Assembly: GCA_050259815.1 (NCBI GenBank)
Contig: JBLNBI010000278.1
Span: 1 to 33,573 of the forward strand
Direction: 5' to 3'
DNA: 33,573 nucleotides
DNA from: JAGTRP01 sp050259815
GTDB lineage: Bacteria > Pseudomonadota > Gammaproteobacteria > Burkholderiales > Rhodocyclaceae
The translations under genes were made by a program, and so were the position numbers. Below are positions 8,350 to 17,900 of the stretch, piece after piece (the stretch's first letter is position 1; each line of letters starts with the position of its first letter). The notes beneath the pieces are model-generated. The model was given only the letters and a program-made list of their open reading frames with translations. It had not been told where the DNA came from and ran no database searches.

Positions 8350-9153
8350 TCAATCGAGCCCGATTTCCCGGGCTTTGCGCTCCCTTTCGATGCGGGTGAT
8401 GTAGCGCTGGATCATGTTGAGACGGGCTCCCGGCAGGTTCATGTACTCGCAGCCGATACGGAAATATTCCTGTCCGCCCCGGCTTACCACCCGAAAGGCA
8501 CTCCGAACGCAGAGATTGACGAGGATGACGCTCTCGTCGGGAATCTGCAGGCGGCAATCGGTGAAAATGGTGCCAGTTGGGAAAAAGTCGGCCGCATTGG
8601 AGGGAGACATCAGGCTCAACCCGCCGCCGCTGATGTCGAGCAGGGTGAAGTCCAGGTTGGTGGCGGCGCCGTCTTTTCCGGTGACGGGAACCTGGCAGCG
8701 GACGGGATTGGTGAGGGAGGTTTCCAGGCGGAAGTATTCGCGGCGCTGCAGGCGCAGCACCCGCTCCGGCAGGGAGGCGAGGAAGGCAGGCTGGTTTTCG
8801 TAGGTGAATTCCCGGACCCCGTTCAGGGCGAACTGGATCTTAACGTTGTCCAGGCTGGCGGTAACGATGAGGCGATCGGCCTTCAGGGCTTCCCGATTGG
8901 TGGACTGGTCACTGCCGACGTCCAGGATGAGGGATTTCTCATCCTTGCCGACCGCTACGATCCAGGTCAGGAAGAAAGATTTTCCATGGTTGAAATAGAC
9001 GGTGGCCATGCAGCCCCGCTTCACCAGGGAACGCAGAATGAACAGGATGTCGAGCGATGTCGTCAGCATGTATTTGCCGTAGATATCGTTCTGCTCCAGT
9101 TCGAAGCCAACCGGTTGTGTTTCTTGCTGCTGAGGCGCGTCGTTCGGTGCCAT
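8350..9153 (-). CDS. ycgR: YcgR-like flagellar brake protein with PilZ domain
   Basis: YcgR-family proteins bind cyclic di-GMP and slow the flagellar motor by contacting MotA or FliG. The 267-residue protein has a YcgR-type N-terminal domain (about 15-130) and a C-terminal PilZ domain. The two c-di-GMP-binding motifs are visible: RREYFR at about 137-142 (RxxxR) and DISGGG at about 173-178 ([D/N]xSxxG). Both appear intact, so c-di-GMP binding is expected. It is the last gene of the leftward fliC1-flaG-fliDSTK run, 61 bp beyond the FlhB-like gene, with no clear promoter seen in that gap. It converges on fliE at a shared terminator. No signal peptide or membrane segment is present. Confidence 0.88.
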   Translation of the reverse strand: MAPNDAPQQQETQPVGFELEQNDIYGKYMLTTSLDILFILRSLVKRGCMATVYFNHGKSFFLTWIVAVGKDEKSLILDVGSDQSTNREALKADRLIVTASLDNVKIQFALNGVREFTYENQPAFLASLPERVLRLQRREYFRLETSLTNPVRCQVPVTGKDGAATNLDFTLLDISGGGLSLMSPSNAADFFPTGTIFTDCRLQIPDESVILVNLCVRSAFRVVSRGGQEYFRIGCEYMNLPGARLNMIQRYITRIERERKAREIGLD

Positions 9154-9214
9154 GGAATTGGGATGAGCTGCCTGATCCCGTAAAGTTTAAAGCAAAAGCG
9201 TGAGTCTTGGAGAG

Positions 9215-9517
9215 TCAGTTTCCAGGTTGCCCGAGCAAGGGCGCCGATTCACCGTTTTCCAGCCGGTAAATCCAGGCGAGAAGCTCGGCGACGGCGACGT
9301 AGAGCTGCGGAGGAATGTGCTCGTCCACATCGACCTGGGTCAGGAGTGCCACCAATTCCCGGGATTCGTGGACATAAATGCCATGCTCCTTGGCCCGGGC
9401 GATGATCTCGTCGGCGATATAGCCGCGTCCTTTGGCAACCACGCGGGGTGCCGCATCGGTCTGGCTGTAGGCGAGGGCGATTGCCTCGCGCAGGGAATCA
9501 CTCTTCTGCTTGCTCAT
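9215..9517 (-). CDS. FlhB C-terminal-domain-like protein (EscU/YscU/FlhB family, no autocleavage motif)
   Basis: This 100-residue protein matches only the cytoplasmic C-terminal lobe of FlhB, the export-specificity switch. The block APRVVAKGRGYIADEI followed by AKEHGIYVHESRELVALL and HIPPQLYVAVAELLAWIYRLE is the characteristic FlhB-CC sequence. The homology begins just after where the NPTH autocleavage site would be, and no NPTH is present, nor any membrane segment. Such stand-alone FlhB-like genes (sometimes called flhX or ylqH-type) occur beside fliK in other bacteria; some can partly substitute for the cleaved FlhB fragment. The gene overlaps the end of fliK by 20 bp, so the two are translationally linked. 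A role in hook-length/substrate-switch control with FliK is inferred from this position. Confidence 0.82.
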   Translation of the reverse strand: MSKQKSDSLREAIALAYSQTDAAPRVVAKGRGYIADEIIARAKEHGIYVHESRELVALLTQVDVDEHIPPQLYVAVAELLAWIYRLENGESAPLLGQPGN

Positions 9518-10619
9518 GGCGAACGGTCAGTCCGACCAGGCTGAGGCCCGCATCCTGCAATTTCTGGCGTAGCGCGTCGCTGGCAGCGGAGAGCTTTTGC
9601 CGGCTGTCGTCGCTGCTGGTGCTCAGGGCGACGTCGATCAGGCCTCCTGCCTGGAGCCGCATGGTCGCATCGATGCCGCCCAGGCTGGGCAGCGTCAGCT
9701 TGAGGCGCGTTCGCCACTGCTGGGGCGTCGGGTCATTGGCTTGGCGCCCATTCGACTCCGGCTCGATTTCCCACTGCATCTGCTGCCCGGGCCAGACCTG
9801 CCCTTGCCAAAGAAAATTTTGACTCGCCAGCGCATCGAGCTGCTGCCGAACCAGGGGGGCTACATCGGCGGCAACGGGGGATTGCGGAGGGAGTTTCGGT
9901 GCGGTGGAGTCCAAGTTGGAGGCCGAGGCAATCGACTCTGCGGCGGACCGATTCGGTGACGAAGCGGCAGCGTCGCCTCCGTGCGAAAGAGCCGCCTGTG
10001 CAGGCTGGTCGGGTAGCGCAGTGGAGAGCTTTCCCTGCGGTTCTTGCAGTAACGCCCCGGTGGTTAGTTTGCCCTCCACCCAACGGGCCTGGTGGGCTTC
10101 GTAGAACATGCCGCTCTTGGTGATCGCCTCCTTGAGCAGGGGGGCAAGTTGTGCAGCGTCTCCGGGGGAATCGGCCAGAAGGGGCTGATTGCCGTTGAGG
10201 GGTGTCGGCTGCGGTCCCTTGCCCTCGTCCTTGATGCCTCCCAGGAGGTCGCCGATAAGCTTGCCGGTTTGACTCAGGGTGGCCGATACCGATTCTGTCC
10301 CCTTGCCGGTCTGCTCGCCGGCGCTCTTGTTGGCTACGAAGGCCAGGGTGAGCTTGCCGTCGCTCTCCACTACCTCCAGCTCAAGGGCGTCGCCGGGCTT
10401 GGCCGAGAAGGGGAGGGCCAGTGTGACGTCCCGCTGGGCCACCATGGCGCGGTAGGCGCCGTTGGGCAGCAGAGCCTGGATCTCGGCCATGATCCGTTGC
10501 CCGGGGACGAGGTCGGAAAGGACGTCGGTGAGCTGCTTGGCCGGCGCCGCGGCCTGGGTCGGGGCCGGCTGGTCGGGGGTGACAAGCCGCAGGCGGCTGG
10601 CGACGTCGGCAGGAATCAT
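9498..10619 (-). CDS. fliK: Flagellar hook-length control protein FliK
   Basis: FliK measures hook length and triggers the FlhB switch from rod/hook to filament export. The 373-residue protein has a long low-complexity Ala/Gln/Pro/Ser-rich middle, as expected for a molecular ruler. The C-terminal switch domain lies at about 285-370, with LKLTLPSLGGIDATMRLQAGGLIDVALS and LRQKLQDAGLSLVGLTV, typical of the Flg_hook family. The N-terminal region contains a conserved-looking beta-rich block (VPGQRIMAEIQALLPNGAYRAMVAQRDVTLALP) seen in some beta- and gammaproteobacterial FliK-like proteins. The gene sits between fliT and the FlhB-like gene, overlapping the latter. The call is firm for the domain; whether this is the only FliK in the genome cannot be judged from this window. 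Confidence 0.85.
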   Translation of the reverse strand: MIPADVASRLRLVTPDQPAPTQAAAPAKQLTDVLSDLVPGQRIMAEIQALLPNGAYRAMVAQRDVTLALPFSAKPGDALELEVVESDGKLTLAFVANKSAGEQTGKGTESVSATLSQTGKLIGDLLGGIKDEGKGPQPTPLNGNQPLLADSPGDAAQLAPLLKEAITKSGMFYEAHQARWVEGKLTTGALLQEPQGKLSTALPDQPAQAALSHGGDAAASSPNRSAAESIASASNLDSTAPKLPPQSPVAADVAPLVRQQLDALASQNFLWQGQVWPGQQMQWEIEPESNGRQANDPTPQQWRTRLKLTLPSLGGIDATMRLQAGGLIDVALSTSSDDSRQKLSAASDALRQKLQDAGLSLVGLTVRHEQAEE

Positions 10620-10634
10620 TTGGGCATGGGGTGC

Positions 10635-10910
10635 TTAGCGCGCTGGGGTGCCAAATGCCGAAAGCAGCCGGGAAATATCATCCCGGAGGGGGGTGGCACG
10701 CTCATTGATCTCGGCAATGTTTTGGAGGGCGGCCTCAATTGCGGCTCGGTCCGAGGGGCGAGCCCTGGGGAGCAGATCCGGCCGGATGCTGGAAATCGAC
10801 GACGCAACCGCATCCCAGTCGCCTGCTTCTGCCAGTGCCTTAAGTTTGATGGTCAGGGACTCCAGGTCCCGATAAGTTGGATTTGGCGCCATGTATTCAA
10901 TCCGGGCCAT
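10635..10910 (-). CDS. fliT: Putative FliT-like flagellar export chaperone
   Basis: FliT is a small helical chaperone for the cap protein FliD and, in enterics, an anti-FlhDC factor. This product of about 91 residues is predicted to be almost all helical and weakly conserved, as FliT is. It lies directly downstream of fliS, where fliT belongs. No sharp motif identifies it, so position carries much of the call. The start is uncertain: the ATG at 10910 overlaps fliS by 14 bp, a TTG lies two codons further upstream, and an ATG at 10892 would remove the overlap and begin MAPNPTYRDLES. None has a strong Shine-Dalgarno. Confidence 0.7.
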   Translation of the reverse strand: MARIEYMAPNPTYRDLESLTIKLKALAEAGDWDAVASSISSIRPDLLPRARPSDRAAIEAALQNIAEINERATPLRDDISRLLSAFGTPAR

Positions 10911-11316
10911 TGCCAAGGGATTGCTTGTTGGGGGCGATTTGCTTCCAGGCGTCGTGGATTTCGCCTAGCAGCATCAATACTTCGTCGAGAGCGGCCACGT
11001 CATTCTTCATGTTGGACCACAACAAGCGAGCACTCATGTATTCATAAAGCGCGGCAAGGCGTTCGGCCAGCTCGCCGCCCTGTACAGGGTCCAGGCTGGC
11101 TTGCAGGCCGTTGGTAATGATATCGATTGCCTTGGAAATGGCGGCGCCTTTGGCCGGGATATTGCCATCCTGCATGAGGAATTTGGCGCTATTGAGTGCT
11201 GCGGTGGCGCCTTCGAAAAGCAGCAGAATCAGCTTGTGAGGGTCTGCGCTCTCGATGGAGGTGGTTAGGCTGACTTGTTCGTAGGCCGCAGTGGGCCTAC
11301 CCATGGATGTAAACAT
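10897..11316 (-). CDS. fliS: Flagellin export chaperone FliS
   Basis: FliS binds the C-terminal D0 region of flagellin in the cytoplasm, preventing polymerisation and delivering it to FlhA. The 139-residue product has the family signatures AAYEQVSLTTSIESADPHKLILLLFEGA, the NGLQASLD...GGELAERLAALYEYMSARL block, and an acidic/hydrophobic four-helix pattern. It starts two bases past the fliD stop codon and is followed by the FliT-like gene. With two flagellins in the window, it must serve both unless another copy exists elsewhere. Confidence 0.95.
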   Translation of the reverse strand: MFTSMGRPTAAYEQVSLTTSIESADPHKLILLLFEGATAALNSAKFLMQDGNIPAKGAAISKAIDIITNGLQASLDPVQGGELAERLAALYEYMSARLLWSNMKNDVAALDEVLMLLGEIHDAWKQIAPNKQSLGNGPD

Positions 11317-11318
11317 TA

Positions 11319-12752
11319 CTAACTGACCTTGGGCAGATTGGCGAGTTGCTGGGAGAGGTACGTGCTTGTTTGCTTCATCCCTGCAATTGCTGAATCCAGA
11401 GACGTGAATTGTTGCCGGTAGCGATCTTCAATGCGGGTAAGCCGTTGGGTGAGGTCATTTTCCTGTACGCCGAGACGCTTGATTACCGCTGTGACATTGG
11501 CGGTCAGGCTTGTAATGGTGCCAGTGGAGCCGACCATGGTCTCCATGCTTGTCTTGAATGCGGTTCCGATCTTCTCGACCAGGGCGGTGACGCCGTCGTA
11601 ATCTTCTGTCAGGGCCTTGTTGAGCTTTGTGGTGTTCAGTGACAGATTGCCGGATTTGTCGATAGAAACACCGATATCGGAAAGGCGCTGATAATCCGAA
11701 GAGCCTCCGGCCGTGGTATTGAAGACCAGGCTGCGCAACTGGAATTGGGCGGTACGGACGACAGCGTCGCCCTGCAGGGGGCCGGCGACCTTGGTCTGCG
11801 CATTGTAAGCGCCCAGGTCTGCCACGGTCTTGGAGGCATCGTTGAATGCCTTGATGAAGCTGTTGAGGGACTTGGTGACGCTGCTCGTCACATCCTTGCT
11901 GACGGTGATGTTGGTCGGGCTGCCCACATTGGTCTTGAGGAGATTCAGGGTGACGCCATCCAGGACTCCGCTGACGCTATTGGTGCTGCTGGTGGCGGCG
12001 ATACCATTTAGCTTGAACGCAGCGTCTTGAGCGGCTTGTCCCCCTTGGGTAGCGTCCTGGGTAAAGCCGCCGGATGCGTCGGTGGGGTCGAATGTGAAAC
12101 CCGCCAGACCCGAAAGCTTCATTACATTGCTCATGCCACCATCCTTGGTGGCCAGAACAAGTTGGGCTCCGCCTGTGCCGGTAACGATAGTGGCGGTTAC
12201 GCCACCGTTCGCCTTGTTGATGGCATCCCGCAAACCGCCAAGGGTGTTGTTGGTCGCATCGATAGTGATCGTCAGCTTCCGAGTGCTATCGGCGGTATAA
12301 GTCGTTCCATTCAACTTGCCGAAGTCGATGGTCAGCGTACCCTGCCCAATCGTGGCCTGGGCATCGGCGTAATAGGGCGGGGTCCCGGCGGTGCCGGAGG
12401 TGATGCTGGCAAGTCGCTGATTCTGTGCCAGCTTCGATACCTCGAGCGAATAGGTGCCCGGAACTGCGGATGTCGAAGCCGAAGCCGTTGCGATGGTTGA
12501 GTCCGCAACGCTGGCGGAGAAGGATGCGTACTTCTGGGCTGCCGTTTGACCGGTCGCAGGCGCCAAGGTCGTGGCGGCCGACTGCAGCGAAGAAAGAGCG
12601 CCTTTGAGGGAGCCTAGTGCAGAAATCCTGGCCTGATAGGACGCTTCCTTTTTCTGTAGCGCTACCAAAGGCTGCTGCTCGACTTGCATCAAGCTGTTGA
12701 GGATACCGCTTAGGTCTAAGCCGGAGCCGGCTCCTAATGATGAAACGGCCAT
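11319..12752 (-). CDS. fliD: Flagellar filament cap protein FliD (HAP2)
   Basis: FliD forms the cap at the filament tip and catalyses flagellin insertion outside the cell. The 477-residue protein starts MAVSSLGAGSGLDLSGILNSLMQVEQQPL, the canonical FliD N-terminus. It contains the KLAQNQRLAS block, DFGKLNGTTYTADSTRKLTITID and TVADLGAYN, and ends with the helical YRQQFTSLDSAIAGMKQTSTYLSQQL signature. A good ribosome site (GAAGGAGATCACC before the ATG) fixes the start at 12752. It lies between flaG and fliS in the late operon. Length and motifs are normal. Confidence 0.97.
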   Translation of the reverse strand: MAVSSLGAGSGLDLSGILNSLMQVEQQPLVALQKKEASYQARISALGSLKGALSSLQSAATTLAPATGQTAAQKYASFSASVADSTIATASASTSAVPGTYSLEVSKLAQNQRLASITSGTAGTPPYYADAQATIGQGTLTIDFGKLNGTTYTADSTRKLTITIDATNNTLGGLRDAINKANGGVTATIVTGTGGAQLVLATKDGGMSNVMKLSGLAGFTFDPTDASGGFTQDATQGGQAAQDAAFKLNGIAATSSTNSVSGVLDGVTLNLLKTNVGSPTNITVSKDVTSSVTKSLNSFIKAFNDASKTVADLGAYNAQTKVAGPLQGDAVVRTAQFQLRSLVFNTTAGGSSDYQRLSDIGVSIDKSGNLSLNTTKLNKALTEDYDGVTALVEKIGTAFKTSMETMVGSTGTITSLTANVTAVIKRLGVQENDLTQRLTRIEDRYRQQFTSLDSAIAGMKQTSTYLSQQLANLPKVS

Positions 12753-12802
12753 GGTGATCTCCTTCTCGAAACTCGTTTCCGATCAGCCATTAGAAGCAAA
12801 TT

Positions 12803-13171
12803 TCATGCCTTGCTGTGGATGAGCAGGCCCTTTAGCTTATCGAGTGCCTTGGCAATGTTAATTGCTTCTTCCGAAGGAATTTGTCGAAGCACTTCCTTGG
12901 TCTGAAGATCGATGACCTTGACCACGGTGAAGCCCGTGTCATCGTCCAGAGAGAACTGAATACTATCGTTGATCGGCTGGACAAATTCCTTAATTTGCCT
13001 GACTGCATCTTCCGTCTGTGCGCGGCCGGGAGGCTGAATGTGTTGGCCCGACTGAGGGTTGCCTACGGAGCCATGCTCCGGCAAGGCGGCAGTCGACTCT
13101 TGCTTTACAGCCGCGACGCCGACAGATGTGGATGTGAATCCCTGTGGGCCTGTGGCAGGTTGGATGTTCAT
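12803..13171 (-). CDS. flaG: FlaG family flagellar protein
   Basis: FlaG is a small protein encoded next to flagellin and fliD in many polar flagellates; in Pseudomonas and Campylobacter its loss affects filament length. The 122-residue product has the conserved C-terminal FlaG domain at about 55-120: VRQIKEFVQPINDSIQFSLDDDTGFTVVKVID followed by EVLRQIPSEEAINIAKALDKLKGLL. The N-terminal 50 residues are low complexity and poorly conserved, as usual. A strong Shine-Dalgarno (AAGGAGG) precedes the ATG at 13171. It lies 93 bp downstream of fliC1, after a hairpin, and 50 bp upstream of fliD. Confidence 0.93.
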   Translation of the reverse strand: MNIQPATGPQGFTSTSVGVAAVKQESTAALPEHGSVGNPQSGQHIQPPGRAQTEDAVRQIKEFVQPINDSIQFSLDDDTGFTVVKVIDLQTKEVLRQIPSEEAINIAKALDKLKGLLIHSKA

Positions 13172-13203
13172 GGTTCCTCCTTGTCTGTCCTTACAAGGCG
13201 AAG

Positions 13204-13233
13204 CGGCGCGGTAGCTTGTCTGCTACCGCGCCG
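13204..13233 (-). terminator. GC-rich hairpin between fliC1 and flaG (attenuator or mRNA 3'-stabiliser)
   Basis: GGCGCGGTAGC at 13205-13215 pairs perfectly with GCTACCGCGCC at 13222-13232 across a 6-nt loop, and one more C-G pair extends it outward. On the minus strand the stem lies about 30 nt after the fliC1 stop and is not followed by a T tract, so it does not look like a full intrinsic terminator. It may protect the abundant fliC1 transcript from 3' decay, or lower expression of flaG-fliD relative to flagellin. Confidence 0.6.
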
Positions 13234-13264
13234 TCCATTATGCCTCAACTACTTTTCGGGTGGA

Positions 13265-14809
13265 TTAACCGCGGAGCAGACTCAGCACACCCTGCGGCAG
13301 TTGGTTGGCCTGGGCCAGCATTGCCGTACCGGCCTGTTGCAGAATTTGGGCGCGGGTCAGGTTGGCGGTTTCCGCTGCGAAGTCCGCATCGCGGATGCGG
13401 GAGCGGGAGGCCGACAAATTTTCCGTGCTGGTCTGCAGGTTGGCGATGGTGGTCTCGAAGCGGGACTGGAGAGCGCCGAACTTGGCTCGCTGGCCATTGA
13501 CCGCGGAGAGGGCTGCATCGACGATGCTCAGGGTGCGTTGCGCAGCATCCACCGATCCGACATCAAAATCGCTTACCTTCTGCAGTTGGGCCGACGAGGA
13601 CGTTCCGGCGAAGAAGCTGGTACCGCCGGTGGCGGCGCCGTTCGTCGTGGCGTAGCTGAAGCTCTTGTCGGAATCCAGGGTGATCTGGCCATTGACCGAG
13701 GTGGCGTTGCCGTTGGCAACGGTCTGGGCGCCGCCGCCGGTGAGGTTCTGGACCGAGAAGCCACCGGAGGTGACGGCGGCTAGGCCGACGTTTTCGCCCG
13801 CGGCGTTGAGCAGGGTGATACCAGTGCCGGCATCGTTGACCCGGGCGGTAACGCCGGTCTTGGAGCTGACGTCGTTGAAGGCGGTCACGGCGGCGGAGAG
13901 GCCGTCGGCATTGACGGAGGAGCCCACCGTGAAGGAGATGGTGACCGCGGTGGTGTTGTTGGAATAAACGTCCAGCTTGTAGGAAGCGTTGGCGTTCAGG
14001 CCGGTGACGTCGAATTCGGTCTTGGCCGAGGCGGTCACGCCGGTATTGCCCGTTTGCGCATTGATGTTGGCAGCGACGGTCTTGGCGCTGTCGGCCAGAT
14101 TGACGGTGACTGCCTTGGTGCCGACCGAACCGTTGATGGTCAGGGTGTCGGCGACGATGGCGCTGGACGGGGCGGTGCCGGCGACGTAGGCGACGGCGGT
14201 CTTGGCGGTGGACTGGTTGGTGCCGGCGGTGCCGGTGCCGACGGTCAGGTCGCCGCGGGTGTTGGTGGCGGTGGCGGCCAGGGAGCCGATCCGGTAGTTA
14301 CCAAACTGGTTGGTCTGGAAATTGGCGGTGGCAGCCTGGATGGTCTGGCCGGCGTTGGCGCCTACCTGGAAGGTGGCGGTGCCCAGGGAGCCGTCCAGCA
14401 GCTTGGAGCCGTTGAACTCGGTGGTCTTGGCGATGCGGTCCAGTTCGGAAGTCAGCTGGGTGACTTCAGCGTTCAGGGCTTGGCGGTCAGAGGCCGAGTT
14501 GGTCGCGTTGGAAGACTGGACGGCCAGTTCGCGAATCCGCTGCAGGATGTCGCCGGAGGACTGGAGCGCGCCTTCAGCAGTCTGGGAGAGGGAGATACCG
14601 TCGTTAGCGTTACGACGGGCCTGGTCCAGGCCGCGAATCTGGGAAGTGAATCGTTCAGCGATTGCGAGGCCAGCGGCGTCATCCTTGGCGCTGTTGATGC
14701 GAAGGCCGGAAGACAGGCGCTGCAACGAGGTGGCCAGGGAGTTGGCCGACGTGCTCAGGTTGCGCTGGGCGTTCAGGGACTGAACATTGGTGTTGATTGT
14801 TTGTGCCAT
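13265..14809 (-). CDS. fliC: Flagellin FliC (copy 1)
   Basis: This 514-residue flagellin is a filament subunit exported through the flagellar type III system. The D0/D1 ends are canonical: MAQTINTNVQSLNAQRNLS, then RLSSGLRINSAKDDAAGLAIAERFTSQIRG at the N-terminus, and ANLTRAQILQQAGTAMLAQANQLPQ at the C-terminus. The middle (about 180-410) is rich in Ser, Thr, Ala, Gly and Asn, suiting surface O-glycosylation. It is the first gene of the leftward fliC-flaG-fliDSTK run. A strong ribosome site (AGGAGAGGATC before the ATG) and a near-consensus sigma-28 promoter precede it. It is about 90% identical by eye to the flagellin at 29364-30908, with the same length and no gaps. Confidence 0.97.
   Translation of the reverse strand: MAQTINTNVQSLNAQRNLSTSANSLATSLQRLSSGLRINSAKDDAAGLAIAERFTSQIRGLDQARRNANDGISLSQTAEGALQSSGDILQRIRELAVQSSNATNSASDRQALNAEVTQLTSELDRIAKTTEFNGSKLLDGSLGTATFQVGANAGQTIQAATANFQTNQFGNYRIGSLAATATNTRGDLTVGTGTAGTNQSTAKTAVAYVAGTAPSSAIVADTLTINGSVGTKAVTVNLADSAKTVAANINAQTGNTGVTASAKTEFDVTGLNANASYKLDVYSNNTTAVTISFTVGSSVNADGLSAAVTAFNDVSSKTGVTARVNDAGTGITLLNAAGENVGLAAVTSGGFSVQNLTGGGAQTVANGNATSVNGQITLDSDKSFSYATTNGAATGGTSFFAGTSSSAQLQKVSDFDVGSVDAAQRTLSIVDAALSAVNGQRAKFGALQSRFETTIANLQTSTENLSASRSRIRDADFAAETANLTRAQILQQAGTAMLAQANQLPQGVLSLLRG
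13265..14809 (-). repeat. Direct repeat copy A (flagellin gene; copy B at 29364-30908)
   Basis: The two flagellin genes are the same length, lie in the same orientation and share long identical DNA stretches. One example is the run of more than 40 bases near 13351-13400, which matches that near 29451-29500. They bracket the whole eleven-gene modification operon, so they form about 1.5-kb direct repeats able to recombine. Confidence 0.8.
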
Positions 14810-14897
14810 GATCCTCTCCTAGAGAAATGTCCGAATTGAGTCTGGATGAGCTTTCCGCATCAGGCGGGTGTCGCTGTTTCCTTGCCTCTTGGATACC

Positions 14898-14924
14898 TTT
14901 ACGGCACTGGGCGAAGAAACTTTA
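14898..14924 (-). promoter_or_regulatory. Sigma-28 (FliA) promoter of fliC1
   Basis: Read on the minus strand, TAAA (14924-14921) is followed by exactly 15 bases and then GCCGTAAA (14905-14898). This fits the FliA consensus TAAA-N15-GCCGATAA except for a swapped AT/TA. Transcription would start near 14888, about 80 nt before the fliC1 ATG. The -35 element lies only 13 bp after the stop codon of the upstream glycosyltransferase gene. Confidence 0.87.
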
Positions 14925-14937
14925 GCGTTTTTTTTGG

Positions 14938-17900
14938 CTATTGCGTTGTTCTTGTCCACGCGTTGAGCCACTCTCGGGCGCGGCTATCAATCATCCACTC
15001 CGAGCGGACCTTGGCGCGTAGCGACTCGCCCATGGATGCACGCATGGCAGAGTCGCTTATCAGGCTGCGCAGGGCCTTGATCCATTGCTGCGACGTATTC
15101 GCCACGCGTATTGCGGGCAGGTCGCCCTGGTACGGGAGCACGTTGCTGCATACGACCGGATAGCCAAGAGCGCCATATTCTAAGAGTTTCAAATTGCTCT
15201 TCGCCTCATTGAAGGCGTTGGCGGCCAGAGGAGCAATGGCGATATCCAGCCCCATTTTGGCCAGGGCAGCCGGATATTCGTCTATCGGGGCCGGGGGGTG
15301 AAACTCCCGGACGAAGGGGCGTAACCGGTCGGGGCAGTAGCCCAGGAAAATCCAATCTACTTCGTTGGACAAGGTCCGCAGCACTTCTTCCATCATGACG
15401 AGATCGCCGGTATGGCTACTGCTTCCGGCCCAGCCTATGCGCAGTCGGGGGCCATCATACCTGGCAGGTTGAAGGGCATCCCAGACGGCATTGTCCAGGA
15501 GGTTGGGCATGACGACGACCTCCCGGGCATAGCGACGATAGGCGTCGGCCAGGGGGGCGGTTGATACCACGAGCCGGTCGCAAATGCCCATGCCTTTTTC
15601 CACGCGTGCCTCGATGTCATGAGGCAGGTCGAGGCGGCCGGCATTTTCTGCCGGCAGGCGCGTAATCAGATCGTCAAGCTCGTAAACAAGGAAGCTATCG
15701 CTGTGCCGGCGATAAGCGGATAACCAAGCCAGGGCTGTATCTGTATAGGGGCGTTGGAACACCACTGTGTCGGGGGCCAGGGACGCGAGTTCCCACTGGG
15801 TTAGAAAGCGGGCACCGCCCCCTCCCTGGATAAGGTGGTGCCGGGCGAGAGTCCGGAGCGGGGTGGCAATGCGCATTTCTCCGCATCCGCGGAAATCCGC
15901 AGGGTGCACCAGGATTCTTGGGGCGGGTCGCCAGGGCGTCGGATTACTGCTCAGGAAGGGATTGGGTTCCAGCGTCGGGCTATTTTCGTACCGGGTAAAC
16001 TGGTTATTGAAATAGGGGTCGTTGGGGATGGATTTGCGCCAGTCGTCCAAAAGGCGGTCGTCCGTATTCTTGGGAGGGGCGGCTTTGGGGGCGGGGGCCG
16101 GCTGAGGGCTGGCCAAGGTGGAATAGGGCGTCCACACGACCGAAAGCTGCTGGGTTCCGAGGCGGAGGCAGAAATCGACGTCGGCATGGACGTCGGGGTA
16201 ACGCCGGTCCGCGAATCCGCCCTGGCTGATGAAGGTCGAACGCCGGATCATCATGCAGTCTCTGCTGACGGCGCTGCAATTCTGGTCAAGGAGCAACTCG
16301 CCGCCATGGCCGGCGTAATTGACCGATACCCCGACATGGGGGGATGCAACGCTGCCCATCTGGCCAACCCGGAGGAAAGCGGTGTGTATAGCGCCATCCG
16401 TTGTAACGATACGGGCTCCGACGGCGCCCACCTCGGGCCGCAGGGCGTGGCGAGCCAAGTTATCCAGCCACTCGGTGTCGACCGGCATCAACCCGGCTTT
16501 CAAGATCAGCAAGAGGTCTGCGTCGGTGGCTCGAGCCAACTGGTTAACCGCAGCGGAGGCCGATCCATCCCCGATTTCAACGATGCGCAAATTGGACGAA
16601 CCGAGGTTCGCCAATTGCAGCAGGCATTCCCGGACATCATTCGGGGTAGAGGGGGCTAGGGGCAGCAGCAGGGCGAACGGAAGCGTCGGGGTCTGGGAAA
16701 GGACGCTTTCCACGGTATGCAGCAAGTCGTCGGGATTCGCGATTTCCGGGATCAGGATGGCGACTTGCGGCATCACGGCGGGATAGGAGTAAACCACCCG
16801 GCAGGTATTGTCCAGCAGACCGTGCCGGATGTCGGCGGCCATGTTTTGCCTGGTCAGGTGTGCCTGCAGCAGGCCGGCGCGAATCTGGAGGGGCTGGCTG
16901 GCGTGGTCACCGCCGCGGTGCATCGCAATGAACGACAGGTGCCGAACCTTGCTTTCCGGAACTTGGTCAAGTGCCCGCAGAGTGGCCGCCAGGGAAAGAG
17001 CGCCGGTACCGGCATTGCCGATATCTGCCAAGGCGGCGAGAAGAATATCGGAGGTGCCGACGACCAGGCCGTCGATGCGCAGGCTGGAGCGAATCCAATC
17101 GGGATTCACGCCGGGGGCGAGCCAGGGATGCTGAGGGGCTCCGTCTTCAGAAAACTGATCGCCGTCGGTGAATATCAGCTTGTAGTCCGGGTCGCTGATC
17201 AGGGACTGGGCGACGAAGAGCAACGCTTCCGGGATGAGGGCGTCGCCGCCATGGAGGACGGCATGCCAGGGCGCCTCGGCCCGCTGCACCAATTGGGCGA
17301 TTGCGGTTGCCGCATGCTCCGGGGGGACGGTATACCAGGCGAGGCGGGATGAATTGACTTGCGGGGCCGGCTTGGTGGAGATGACATCCAGTCGCCAGTT
17401 CTCGTACAACTGCTCGGACAAGGAACGCAACGAGCGGGTCAAATCCTCATCGCTGCATTTCGTTCCATCGACTACCACATGGATTTGCGGTGCGGCGGCA
17501 TTGTTTAGGCGCTCGTCGTGCCAGAAGGCGTCCTGCTTCCCCAGGGCTCGCTTGGCTAGCCAACGGCCATAGCTGGAGCGAGTGACGTAGTGGTCGCAGG
17601 CGAGCGGGTCGTTCAATGGCGGCGCCTTGATGCCGAGGGGCTGGGATGCTTTTTCCGCTGCGCGACGGGTGGCTTCCAGGTAACCCCGTCCAAATTTCTG
17701 GTCGGGCTCCAGGTGATTTCCTTCGGCCCATTCGTTCCAGGCGTTGATGAAGACGATCTGTTCCGAATCCGGCTTGTCGCTCTGGCGGCGAATGGTTTCC
17801 TCAAGCCAGTACTCGTAGGACTCGGGACTGCTGTCGGCAATGATGAAGGCGCCCTTCTTTCGCCGGGCGGAGTTGTCCCAGGAGGGCGTTACGCCGGGGA

